A stretch of 64,000 bases of DNA, taken from Haliclona indistincta (lineage: Eukaryota; Porifera; Demospongiae; Haplosclerida; Chalinidae). The position numbers were made by a program, and so were the translations under genes. The first letter of the stretch is position 1. Every line of letters starts with the position of its first letter. Location of the stretch: assembly GCA_964017065.1 (NCBI GenBank), contig OZ024786.1, positions 13,733,264 to 13,797,263 on the forward strand, read 5' to 3'. The notes under the pieces were generated by a model. That model was given only the letters and a program-made list of their open reading frames with translations, was not told where the DNA came from and did no database searches. Below are positions 26,401 through 37,345 of this stretch, in pieces.

Positions 26401-29400
26401 GCTCGAAGAAGGCGCGGGATCGCCCTTGAGTTTTAACATATTGTGTCATTTCTCGGCGCTAGCTTATCAGGACATCTGCAGACTAGGAATGGCCCTCCGC
26501 TGGATGTAGAACCATCGATTGGCGGTGTTTTTTCGTGTTTCTCTGGCAAGGCAGGGACAAAAGTTGACGCAGAAACTCGAAAAATTCAACGATGTGCTTT
26601 GTGGTCGCTGCTGCCTAGCCACTTTACATCTGAACTTAGCTTTAAGATTGCTGCAGAAGAACAGTCCTTGGTGCCTCTGTTACTTGTCTTTGCGCCATTG
26701 TAGCGCGTTTCGTCTTGATACAGTGTTCGCATAATATTTTGCTTATAACTCATGAATAATTAATGAGCAAACGTGTACCGCCACCTTAATGGACATTTGA
26801 ATATAGTCAAATATTTCATCAGTGAACAGAAGTGTGACCCAAACAGTCGAACTAACTATGGATCTACACCTCTTTACTGTGCTTCTCAAAATGGTCACAT
26901 GGACATAGTCCAATACCTTGTCACTGAACTAGGTTGTGATCCAACAATTTCAAACAACAATGGTCTTCTTCCATTACACATTGCTAGTCTTAATGGTCAT
27001 TTAAATACAATCAAATATTTCATCAGGGAACAGAAATGTGATCCAAACAGTCGAACTAACAAAGGATCTACACCTCTTCACTATGCTTCTCAAAATGGTC
27101 ACATGGACATAATCCAATACTTTATCACTGAGGTAGGTTGTGATCCAACAATTTTTAACCACGAATGTCGAACAATTCTACACTGGGGTTGCTATTATGG
27201 ACTGAGTGACATGGTACAATGGTTACTGCGCAATACACAAGTTGACATAATGGCTAAGGACGTATATGGTAATACTTGCATTGATCTGGCTAAGCGTCAC
27301 TATAAAGTACTAAAAATATTTGAACCACTTGTTGATTCATCACGAGATTTTCCAATTCATAAATTTGGTAAAACAGTTCTTGTTGGTAACAGTGCTGCTG
27401 GTAAGACCACTCTAGCTAAAGTCATAGAAATGAGAGCTGCAAAGCAATCTATCAATTGGCTGGATTCTATGAAAAAAATTGAAAAAGTCGAGACCCGCAC
27501 TGCTGGTATAGTCCCATCTCTTATAGAGAGTTGGGAAGTAGGCAATATGGTTGTTTTTGACCTGGCAGGACAAGCAGAATATCATTCCAGTCACTCTGCT
27601 GTCATGGAGACTGTGATGCAGCAGTCACCTGCCACATTCATCAATGTAATAGGCCTTAAGAACACAGACGAAGAAATTAAAAGGCAACTACATTATTGGC
27701 TTAATTTCATCGAAAATTCAACTTGCAGAACTGCTGTTAAATCAGGTTTAATAGTTGTTGGTAGTCATGCTGATTTGCTTAGTAAAATGGAACTTCAAAG
27801 CAAGTCAACTTTTATTACAAATATTCTGAGAAGGAATATGACACATGGATATTTTATGGAACTCGTTACAATGGATTGCCGCAAATTTGACTCAAAAAGT
27901 ACTCGAAAGTTTATATCATTGTTATGCCAGAGTCAGTTAAGTATATCTTCCAGAGCACCATCAATGAACTATTACTGTCATTTGCTTTATGCTTTCTTTA
28001 AATCGAAACCACAGATGGTCCATTGCACACTTGAAGAGCTGATATTATTAGCTACTCATGAAGATTGTCCAATTCCTACTCAATCAGTATCTCTTTCAAG
28101 ATTTCTTACAACACTAAATGACAGAGGAATGATCATTTTTCTGAAGAACCAACAAATATTAGAAGAGAGCTGGATAATAGTGAATATTGAAGTTCTATTG
28201 AAAGATATCAATGGAAAATTATTTGGTGAAGTTAAATCAGTGATAACTGGAATCATTTGTTCATCAACTCTGAAAAAACTCTTTCCACAATATAATCTTG
28301 AAATGCTTATTGGGTTCTTACAGACTCTTGAGCTCTGCCATTGTGTAAATCTGTCTGGCATTGAAACAAATCTGTTACAAAGTATTGAGGATTTTTCACA
28401 AAGAAACAAAGAAAAGTATTTCTTCTTTCCTTCATTGCTAAATATGTGTCGTCCAATTATTTTTCCAGGTGATGGTTTCAGTTTTGGCTGGTACCTAAGT
28501 TGCAAAGAATACCAGTTTTTCACTAGCCGATTTCTTCATGTCCTTCTCCTTCGTCTAGCATACACCTTTCCTTTAGCTGGTGGCAATCACGACACATTTC
28601 ATCATGATCAAACTGGATGTAATGTCTGGAACAATGGTATATCGTGGGAAAATGAAGAAGGAATTAGAACAATAGTTGAGCTCATTGACAATCAGAGAGT
28701 ATTAGTGTTGGTATCACACAAAGCCGCCAGTAGACCAGTTGAGTGCTACAAGCACCACAGTGCAGTGATCAGACTAATACTGGACTTGCAACAGCAATTC
28801 TGTTCCAATTTAAAGACGTCAGAATATCTGATCTCTCATTCTCTTCTCAGAAACTGGACAATTGACATACAATTTCCTTCTATTAAAGATTTATTTCCTA
28901 TTGAGAATGTAGCCAAGTCAATGCTTCTTCACCAACCATACATTGTCAGTTGTAATAATGAAACTTATGAAGATTTTAAAACAGAATTTGTACTGAAATA
29001 TGAGCCATATTATCAACTGAGTCCCTCTTCTGTGTGTGAGCTGATGGACAGCAGCAAAGCTGATGAGCTTGTTTCACAGGCTCTCATTCATGAACTCAAT
29101 TATTTCAGATGTTCATTGCATCAGATACTACCACCTCAGACCCACTCTACTGTCAGAAAATGTGTTGATCAATTTAGCCTGTTTGCAGGCAGGGATATCT
29201 TTGTAAGAATGAATAATAATGCAATTACTTATAATTATTGTAATTTTGCATACAGCTTATAGCAGCAATAAACAAAGAAGATGTGACTGCTACCTGTGCC
29301 ACTCACAAAAAGGATCTAAATCACCTTTTTTCAAACCTTGATGAAGAACTAAGTGAGATTACTTGAATGTTCCAAATGTAAATTAAATGTACATATCAAT

Positions 29401-29662
29401 TGCTGCAGATAACAGTCACTTGGCAGCGTTGATAATAGCTTTGAGAACTATTAACAATTGGATGAATCTTGGTCTGTTCTTGGGAATAGAACATTCCACA
29501 CTAGAGAGGATAGACAGAGAGGAGAGAGGAAGAGTAGAGGACTGCAAGCGAGAGATGTTGAGTGAATGGTTGAGGAGTTCAGATATACCATGCACTAAAG
29601 AGCATTTAACTAGAGCTGTAATGTCAATGAGTACTCTTCCGACTACAGAACCACACATGTGA
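23500..29662 (+). CDS. Gene C: ANK-ROC-COR-Death protein, interrupted by a transposon
   Basis: Exon 1 spans 23500-29202, broken by the TTAA element at 26139-26785. Exons 2 and 3 are 29256-29352 and 29409-29662 (TGA). Discounting the 651-nt insertion, the coding length is a multiple of three (1800 residues) with no other lesion; as it stands, translation from the ATG stops at 26181 inside the element. It has about 29 ANK repeats, the longest array here. The ROC P-loop GNSAAGKTT (about residue 1079) and DLAGQ are intact, unlike A and B. COR follows (FLTTLNDRGMIIFL, YFFFPSLL). The last exon is a Death-like domain (WMNLGLFLGIEHSTL...CKREML). No ZU5 or UPA. Closest in plan to gene F but without its membrane exons. 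In family terms it resembles DAPK1's ANK-ROC-COR-Death half without a kinase. Confidence 0.75.
26139..26785. mobile_element. TTAA-targeting MITE in the ANK exon of gene C
   Basis: 647 bp flanked by TTAA at 26135-26138 and 26786-26789, with inverted ends GGTGGCGGTAC and GTACCGCCACC. A TTAA target site is typical of piggyBac and Kolobok-type elements; these ends do not settle which. No transposase ORF. The element introduces an in-frame stop. Unlike the MITE in gene B it carries no AG at its 3' boundary, so precise splicing cannot remove it. Confidence 0.85.
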
Positions 29663-31125
29663 GACATGCAGCTATTGTGTGTAATATTACATGTGTGCTA
29701 TACTTGTGATTAACATAATTATTGCTAAGTGTTAGTTTGCACTTGCATGAAAATAATTGTAAATTTTAACACCCATACAGATATTTCTGCTGCAATTAAT
29801 ACTCATCCCTTTGATGCTGTACATGTGAGTTGACTTTTGAATGATCATTTAATACTATGTATAGCAGAAATATTGTTTATATTGTTCTATGTACAGCACA
29901 CAAACTTTTATCTCTACGCAACAGACATTTTTGTAATTCACTTCTCCATCGAATTATTATTGTGCACTGCAATGACCATCACTCATGCAGGTACAGCCAT
30001 ACATTTGCAATACATAACTGATGTACATGTATAATTCATCTATTATCCAGGCAGCTAATACATTTGATACATAATCACTGATCCTTATTACACACATAAT
30101 ATTCTCTGTTGCTCAACCAAGATAATCAGCATACCTTGTAAGTTTAACAAGCATGCACTGGTGGGTGTGAGCTAACTTTTGTTATTGTCTACAGACCGGC
30201 AATGGACTTTCTCGAGAGCTTATTCTCCTGGACACTTCATTTGACATTCTTTCATTATTTATTTCATTGTTGTTGTAAAATCAATAATAGCTACCATTAT
30301 AAATCATACACTAATTTCACTGAATATCTGTTTCCTCACATACAAAGAAATTAAGGCAGCACTGATGCTTAAATGCTGACTAGGCTATTTCGTGCAGTAA
30401 TGTTTGAAATCAAGTAGATTCACAATGCACCACACTGAGGCTTCTATCAATGAATATCGTTATACAATGCAATTAAGATGATAGTGCTGACTCATTGTTG
30501 TCAGTATGAATTCCATTATTGTCAACTGCTCTAGCACTAGAGTCTGTAACCACAAATTGACTTAATCTGTTCATTTCAATTCTTTAAAGACGTATTATTA
30601 GGAAATTGTTACTTAGTTTCGGCAAAAGAAGCTCATAATTTTTTTTTGCAAAAATATTTTTTTTACATTTAGGTTCATGTCTCAGGAACCAAGTGTCCTA
30701 TGATCATGTTGCATGTGATCCTCTATCCTTACTGAACACCTTGATTCATAATTATGGCTTAGCGCCCACGTGACGTGGGCGTGTCACAATATGGCGGCGT
30801 ATCATGCCCCACTGGAATGACTGTTTAGGTTAGGATTTCCAGAACTACTACTGGTAGTTAAGATTTCTTAACGCTGCAGGACAACCTTCACCTAGGGCGC
30901 TAACCTGTGGGCAAGTGTCCGGCTTTAAATAGCGTTAGTTCGGCGACGCGGGTACCAAAAGAGTAGTCTATTTATATATTTCTCTTTGTGTAGGTGCTGA
31001 AGCGGGAGAAAGTGGAGGTGAGGTTAGTGAGGGGGATATCCAAGATGGTTGATCATCCTAGACACGCTAGCTTTCTGCTTCACACTCAAGCTGAAGGGGA
31101 AGAGAAATAGACTACTCTTCAACTG
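29663..31125. other. 3' flank of gene C and upstream of the kinase
   Basis: About 29985-30540 is homologous to the inverted 3' flank of gene F (41740-41230), including the ctacag|ACCGGC exon at 30194. From 30760 the sequence is more GC-rich, with a CCCACGTGACGTGGG palindrome and AATATGGCGGCG, and may be the kinase promoter. A small exon (about 30995-31017, between gtgtag and gtgagg) is possible but unsupported. Confidence 0.35.
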
Positions 31126-31259
31126 TGACACACAGTTCGTCCTCTCACTCATTCACTTGCTCACCCACACACTCACTAGCTCGCTTGCTCATTCACTCAC
31201 CCACTCACTCACACATTCACTCACTCATTCATTTGCTCGTTCACTCACTCACACATTCA

Positions 31260-31358
<99 letters not shown>

Positions 31359-31406
31359 CCTCCCTCCCTCTCTCTCACCCTCTCTCTCTCCCTCCATCTC
31401 TATCAG
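31126..31406. repeat. CACT and (CT)n microsatellites before the first WWE exon
   Basis: CACT/CATT repeats at about 31140-31264, then CT repeats to about 31400. The CT tract directly supplies the polypyrimidine tract of the acceptor tatcag at 31406. Long Ser-Leu frames here are artefacts. Confidence 0.9.
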
Positions 31407-34400
31407 GTGATGTGGGAGTACCTTGCTGAAACAGGTCTATGGCAAGCAATGTTAGCAGACGACTCTATTCAAATCGAGGCAAACTATTCAGACCAGAACA
31501 ATGTATTCGACCTGCCTGACAAGGGAGTGACCTTCCATTACAACCTCAGCAATATGTCTAGGACAGCACAAGGGATCAAGCACTCACAACGAATCAAACG
31601 GACTCCATTCGTGTGGGACAAACCAGACCATGTTTGACAGAAGATGAGAGATCTACCGGTTAGCACTCACCTCACTCACTTACTCACTCACCTACTCACT
31701 CACCTCACTCACTCACTCATTCACTCACTCATTCACTCACTCACTCACTCACCCACTCACACACTCTCTCACTTACCCACTTACCCACTCACACACTCAC
31801 TTACCCACGCACTCGCTTACTCACACACTCTCTCACTCACTCACTCACTCACTCACTCACTCACTCACTCACTCACTCACTCACTCACAGGCTATCTGGG
31901 AGTGGGGTGACCCTAGCAAGGAAGAATGGCATCCTTTCGAAAGAGAAACTAACATTCAAATTGAGAACATGTATGATAGCGGCTCTCAGTATGCTGAGCT
32001 ACCTCTATGCCTGCCCTCTCCGATGCTGTTCCTCTTGAATCTCCAAGACATGAAGCTAGTGAACTCATCCACTGCTTTGAGATACTGTCTGAGAAGAAAT
32101 GACAACAGCGCAAATATCGTACTGACAGGAGGTAGGAGAGAAAGGGGGAGAGATTGAGAGAGGAAGGAGAGAGAGAGGAGGGAGGAGAGAGGGAGAAGGT
32201 GGGAGGAGAGAGAGATTGAGAGAGGTAGAGGGAGGGAGGGAAAGAAGTAGAGGGAGGGAGAGAGAGAGATTGAGAGAGGGAGAGAGAGTGAGAGAGAAAG
32301 TGTGCATCTGTCTCTGTTAGTGTTTTACGTGCATTGCCATGGAGGAAATCTTATTTCACCCACTGCCTATCCGTCCATCTTTTTTGTATCTCTGTTCACA
32401 CTCTCTTTCGTTTATTTTTTCTATCTTTTTCCCTCTCTCTAGAATTCATCCAGCCACACCCCTCACCGTCACCAGACTCTGATGACGAAGACGACAACAA
32501 CTCCTCTAACATGATCTCTCCCACTAGCCCACTCTTTCAGTCGCTGCAATCTTGTCTCGAGCATCTTCAGATTCCTCGCAAGACTATCACGTACAAGGAG
32601 ATGTTGGGAGAAGGAGCATTTGGAGACGTCTATCACAGAATCGTGACTGAGTTACCAGGACAGCAACACGAACAGCCTTCATCAGTAGCTGTGAAGCAGT
32701 TGAGATGTGAGTGTGTAACTGAGGATTAGCACTGGCTGTGTCTCACTGACCACTAGAGGTTCAGGTGGGACTGCCTACACCTGCAGTGGAAGGCATAGTC
32801 AGTACTCCTGTGAGCTCTTAGCCTGGGTTCCAGGAGTTGTATGCACAACTTGTAAGACACTGCTTAGTGCACAGGCGTCCTGGCTCTACCAGTGACACTC
32901 TGTGGGGCAGCTAGACACTTCTTAGTGCACAGGTGTCCTGGCTCTACCAGTGATCCTCTGTGGGGCAGCTAGACACTGCTTAGTGCACAGGTGTCCTGGC
33001 TCTACCAGTGATCCTCTGTGGGGCAGCTATATACTGCTTAGTGCACAGTTGTCCTGGCTCTACCAGTGATCCTCTGTGGGGCAGCTAGACACTGCTTAGT
33101 GCACAGTTGTCCTGGCTCTACCAGTGATCCTCTGTGGGGCAGCTATATACTGCTTAGTGCACAGGTGTCCTGGCTCTACCAGTGACCCTCTTTGAGGCAG
33201 CTAGACACTGCTTAGTGCACAGGTGTCCTGGCTCTACCAGTGACCCTCTGTGAGGCAGCTAGACACTTTGTTGATTCTGGTTGTCATTTGGAGTTTAATG
33301 TTTCTCTCTCTCTCCCTCCTTCCCTCTCTCTTGCTCTCTCAGTGAGTGACTTCATTGCTCGCCATGGTCACCACAGTCAGCAGATGGAGGACTTCCTTCG
33401 TGAGGCTAAGGAGATGGCTAAAGTAGATCACTGTCACGTGGTCACCTTGCTAGCAGTCTGCACCAAGTAAGGACACATTGCTGTGACATGTAGCTACACA
33501 CTTCACATGAGGGAGGATCCGCTATAACACTTCGAGGAAACAAAAATTTTAAAAATTAAAAAATTTTGTGCACTATCAACAAAATTTACATGTTCAAGAT
33601 TTCAAATTTTTTTATTGTTATGATGTCACATGTAATATTATTTTCTCTCTATCTATGTGTTTGTAGGGATTATCCATTGTTACTGATCGAGGAGTACATG
33701 AATCAAGGTGACCTACTAGCAGTGCTGAAGGAGTCCAGACCACACATGGAGCTAGTACAGCAACTATCATTCGCATGGCAGACAGCTGATGGAATGGACT
33801 ACCTCGCATCTACACTGTAAGTGTGTTACTCTAATTGAACAGACAACAAGAAATATTAAAATCCAAGGAAAAGTGTGTATTTTCATGTAATAAAAATAAT
33901 CGTAATAAGTCACTGATTAAAAATTAATTTTTCTTTCTTTTTGAGCATGTAGTGTTTCATTATGCAACATAGTCTGTGATATTGTTTTAGGAAAAAATTA
34001 CTTTTATTGTTTACTCTCTGTGTTTCCATAGTAACTGTGTCCATCGTGATCTCGCTGCTCGTAATGTGATGGTTCATAGACAAGAGTCAGGAGAGATGCT
34101 GGCTAAGATAGCTGACTTTGGACTCACCAGGTTAGTATATCCTTGTGTGTGTCAGTATATCACTGTGCACATCAGTAAAAGATTGCGTACGTCAGTATAT
34201 CTTTGTGCATATAACCAGGTTGTGTATTCTTGTACATGTTAGTATATTCTTGTGCACTTCAGGATATCTGGTTTTTTTGTGTGTTTTACAGACACTTGTA
34301 TTCTGAGATGTACAAGCACCAAGGAACCAAACCACGCCCACTACCAGCCAAGTGGATGGCACTCGAATCATTAATGTACTTCATCTTTACAACAAAATCA

Positions 34401-36300
34401 GACGTTTGGTGAGTCATGAATATCATTATTTGAGTCATTAGAATTAAATAAAGATGCTATATTGAATTTCAAGTGTTGTTTCTTTGAACATAGCAGCGTA
34501 ATATTGTGTAGCACCTACACATACCACTATCATTAACCCTCGGCGCATGCGCGAGGGTTACGGTACTTGGTTTGTCATTAACCCTCGGCGCATGCGCGAG
34601 GGTTACGGTACTTGGTTTGTCATTAACCCTCGGCGCATGCGCGAGGGTTACGGTACTTGGTTTGTCATTAACCCTCGGCGCATGCGCGAGGGTTAAGGTA
34701 CTTGGTTTGCAATTCGCTGTCCATCGAGCTGCAGAGAACAGCGATCACTTTTACGCGCTGGTAAAGTTATGACATGATAAGCACCGCATTGGCTTGCAAT
34801 TTGACTCGTGGATTTTGCTAAAGTGCTTTCGTTCTCAAGTTATGGCTAGCTGGCTCACCTTGACGGCCATCTTGGACCTCTCTGACGACAAAATCGCCCA
34901 TAGTTGGCTACCTAGGTACCTGTAGATTCCATCTAAACTACAGGACAGCTATAGGGGTGCGTAGATATGTCAAGAAAAAGCCTATCAAAGCCATGAGCAA
35001 TGGCTACCTACTCAGTGTTCACGGTCACGCCCACTTGACACACCTTGTCCTGTGGTTCAGCACTTTGCTGTCTTCTGGTTAGCACTAGGGTGGTTGGCTT
35101 TAGCTGCAAAGCTCCTTCTGCAAACCGTAACCAAGACGCTAACTTTACAATGTGCAACACGCCGAGGGTTTTGTGGAATCTGTTCATTAACCCTCGGCGC
35201 ATGCGCGAGGGTTACGGTACTTGCTTTGTCGGTCGGTCTGTCTGTCTGTCTGTCTCTTCTGCTACAGAGATCAGCGATCGCTTCTACGCGTCAACTAAGG
35301 TATGAACAGGCTAAGCACGACCATGGCTTGCAATGTGACTCGTGGATTTTGCTAAAGTGCTTTCGTTCTTGAGTTATGGCTGGCTCACCTTGCATGACGG
35401 CCATCTTAGACTTCTCTGACAACAAAGGCGCCCATAGTTGACTACCTAGGTACTTGTAGATTCCATCTAAACAGCAGGACAGCTCTGGGGGTGCGTAGAC
35501 ATCTCAAGAAAAAGCCTATCAAAGCCAAGAGCAATGGCTACCTACTCAGTGTTCACGGTCACGCCCACTTGACACACCTTGTCTCGATTGAATTGTGGTC
35601 AGCACTTTGCTGTCTTCTGGTTACATGTAGCAGTGCAGTTTCAATAGCAAGCAGGTTGGCTTCAGCTGCAAAGCTCCTTCTGCAAACCATAACTAAGGTG
35701 CTAACTCTATACAATGTGCAACACGCCGAGGGTTTCGTGAAATCTGTTCATTCGTTCGTTCATTCATTCTGTCCATCGAGCTACAGAGACCATCGCTCAC
35801 TTCTGAAACTCGGTAAGGGTATGAACAGGCATAGCACGACAATGGCTTGCAACGTGACTCGTGGATTTTGCTAAAGTGCTTTCGTTCTCGAGTTATGTAT
35901 GGCTGGCTCACCATGACAGCTATTTTGGACCTCTCTGATGACCAAAGCGCCCATAGTTGACTGCCTCGCTACTTGTAGATTCCATCTAAACTTCAGGACA
36001 GCTCTGGGGGTGCGTAGACATCTCAAGAAAAAGCCTATCGAAGCCAAGAGCAATGGCTACCTACTCAGTGTTCATGGTCACGCCCACTTGACACACCCTG
36101 TCTCGGTTGTGGTCAGCACTTTGCTGTCTTCTGGTTAGCAGTGCAGTTTCAATAGCAAGCAGGTAGGCTTTAGCTGCAAAGCTCCTTCTGCAAACCAAAA
36201 CTAAGGAGCTAACTCTACAATGTGCAACACGCCGAGGGTTTCGTGAAGTCTGTTCATTCTTTCTGTCATTCTTCTTTCTTTTCCACAGGAGTTTTGGCGT
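31407..36300 (+). CDS. WWE-WWE-tyrosine kinase gene (5' and 3' incomplete)
   Basis: Exons: 31407 to about 31631 (WWE 1), 31891-32131 (WWE 2), 32443-32706, 33343-33466, 33667-33816, 34032-34130, 34292-34408, and 36289-36300 running into the gap. Phases agree at every junction from 31891 on. WWE 1 has WEYLAETGLW and NLSNM; WWE 2 has WEWGDPSKEEWHPF and IENMY. An acidic linker (DSDDEDDNN) follows. The kinase domain shows GEGAFGDV, AVK, the helix-C Glu in FLREAKEM, the catalytic loop HRDLAARN, DFG, an activation loop with YSEMY, and PAKWMALESL; the last exon starts with SFG. HRDLAARN marks a tyrosine kinase. No signal peptide or membrane segment is visible, so it looks cytoplasmic. WWE domains bind poly-ADP-ribose chain units or ubiquitin-pathway partners in known families. 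A TGA lies in frame near 31634 if the stronger donor at 31659 is used. Confidence 0.8.
31660..31890. repeat. (CACT)n microsatellite forming the WWE 2 splice acceptor
   Basis: CACT repeats fill the intron and end ACTCACTCACAG directly at the exon start 31891. The acceptor and its pyrimidine tract therefore belong to the microsatellite itself. Confidence 0.9.
32132..32442. repeat. GA-rich simple repeat in a kinase intron
   Basis: Purine tract GAGAGAGG(G)A through about 32305, followed by a pyrimidine-rich 3' end and the acceptor ctctag at 32442. No gene. Confidence 0.85.
32850..33265. repeat. 58-bp tandem repeat in a kinase intron
   Basis: About seven copies of a unit containing CACTGCTTAGTGCACAGGTG, TCCTGGCTCTACCAGTGA and CTCTGTGGGGCAGCTA. 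All lie inside the intron between exons 32443-32706 and 33343-33466. Confidence 0.9.
34532..34715. repeat. 45-bp CpG-rich palindromic tandem repeat
   Basis: Four near-identical units of CATTAACCCTCGGCGCATGC plus GCGAGGGTTACGGTACTTGG plus TTTGT. The core AACCCTCG/CGAGGGTT is an inverted repeat around GCGCATGCG. One further unit occurs at 35187-35230. It lies in the last visible kinase intron. Confidence 0.92.
34716..36288. repeat. ~0.5-kb tandem repeat filling the last kinase intron
   Basis: Three diverged copies, recognisable by GTGACTCGTGGATTTTGCTA at about 34803, 35335 and 35854 and by GCCAAGAGCAATGGCTACCT-type blocks downstream of each. No coding. The array runs up to the acceptor ttccacag at 36288. 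Confidence 0.8.
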
Positions 36301-36500
36301 NNNNNNNNNNNNNNNNNNNNNNNNNNNNNNNNNNNNNNNNNNNNNNNNNNNNNNNNNNNNNNNNNNNNNNNNNNNNNNNNNNNNNNNNNNNNNNNNNNNN
36401 NNNNNNNNNNNNNNNNNNNNNNNNNNNNNNNNNNNNNNNNNNNNNNNNNNNNNNNNNNNNNNNNNNNNNNNNNNNNNNNNNNNNNNNNNNNNNNNNNNNN
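36301..36500. other. Assembly gap (200 N)
   Basis: Exactly 200 N. It begins 12 bases into a kinase exon, so the C-lobe of the kinase is missing from the assembly. The true gap length is unknown. Confidence 1.
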
Positions 36501-37345
36501 AAAACAGTGGTTCCTGGTGGGCGTGGTTCTAATTTGAGGGATTGGCCACGCCCCCGGGAGAGCACTATTTTTCTTCGCAAAAATGCAGGCTCAAAAGTTG
36601 CGCGTGGCTGCTGATTGTACTTGCAACGGATGCTACGGTTGGAGATCTTTCCTTAGATGCTAGTTTTGTGCTAGTGATGCCGCGTTTATGGTCATACTTC
36701 TCTGTATTACGGTTAATATTTTGAGCCTTTTCAGCCAGATGGCAAACAGTAAGCATTTCGGCTGAAACTTTTTATATGCAGTGCCTAGGCTTAGTACTAT
36801 CAGAAAATATTGGTACAGATCTTTCTGTTCAATTTCACAAAAAGTAAAGCCCAAATATGTTGGAATCACGAGTGATTGCTAGTCCTGAAACGCTTATTTG
36901 GGGAGGTAAGCCTGCCAATCTGAGCTGTTGCAAGAACTGCCGAGACGGTACTAAGCACGCGCAAACAGAGCGCTGACTGCTAACTGTCCCGAAGAGTCGA
37001 GAATGCAACATTATTTAACCCCAAGGTCAAAGGTCACGAAAGTTGCCGATTTCAGCTAGCGATTGCAGAGCAACGAGTAACGATTTCAGAGATTTGAATA
37101 TGCAGTTGTTTGTTACGTATATAGTGTTGTTTGTAACTGCAGTAAAGGCTAGATTCTCGGACTTTTATTTTTTTCATTGCGGACCCTAACATAGCATAGC
37201 ATGGCATGACATGGCATGATGAGAGATGGGCCACCAGGGCTTATATAGTGACTGACATGATACAATAGAAAACAGTAGTACAAGTACAAGTGATTGTTAA
37301 GAGTTGTTCAGTTGGGTGCCCAGTAGTCTGCGTTTACTACAAGAT
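36501..37345. other. Spacer right of the gap
   Basis: No kinase exon, ROC, ZU5 or Death sequence was recognised. It contains an imperfect CATAGCATAGCATGGCATGA short repeat near 37190-37220. Confidence 0.3.

Noticed and set aside
32850..33265. Possible CRISPR-like array of regular repeats
   Set aside because: Contiguous 58-bp tandem units without unique spacers, inside a eukaryotic intron; the same reasoning excludes 34532-34715 and 61885-62520.
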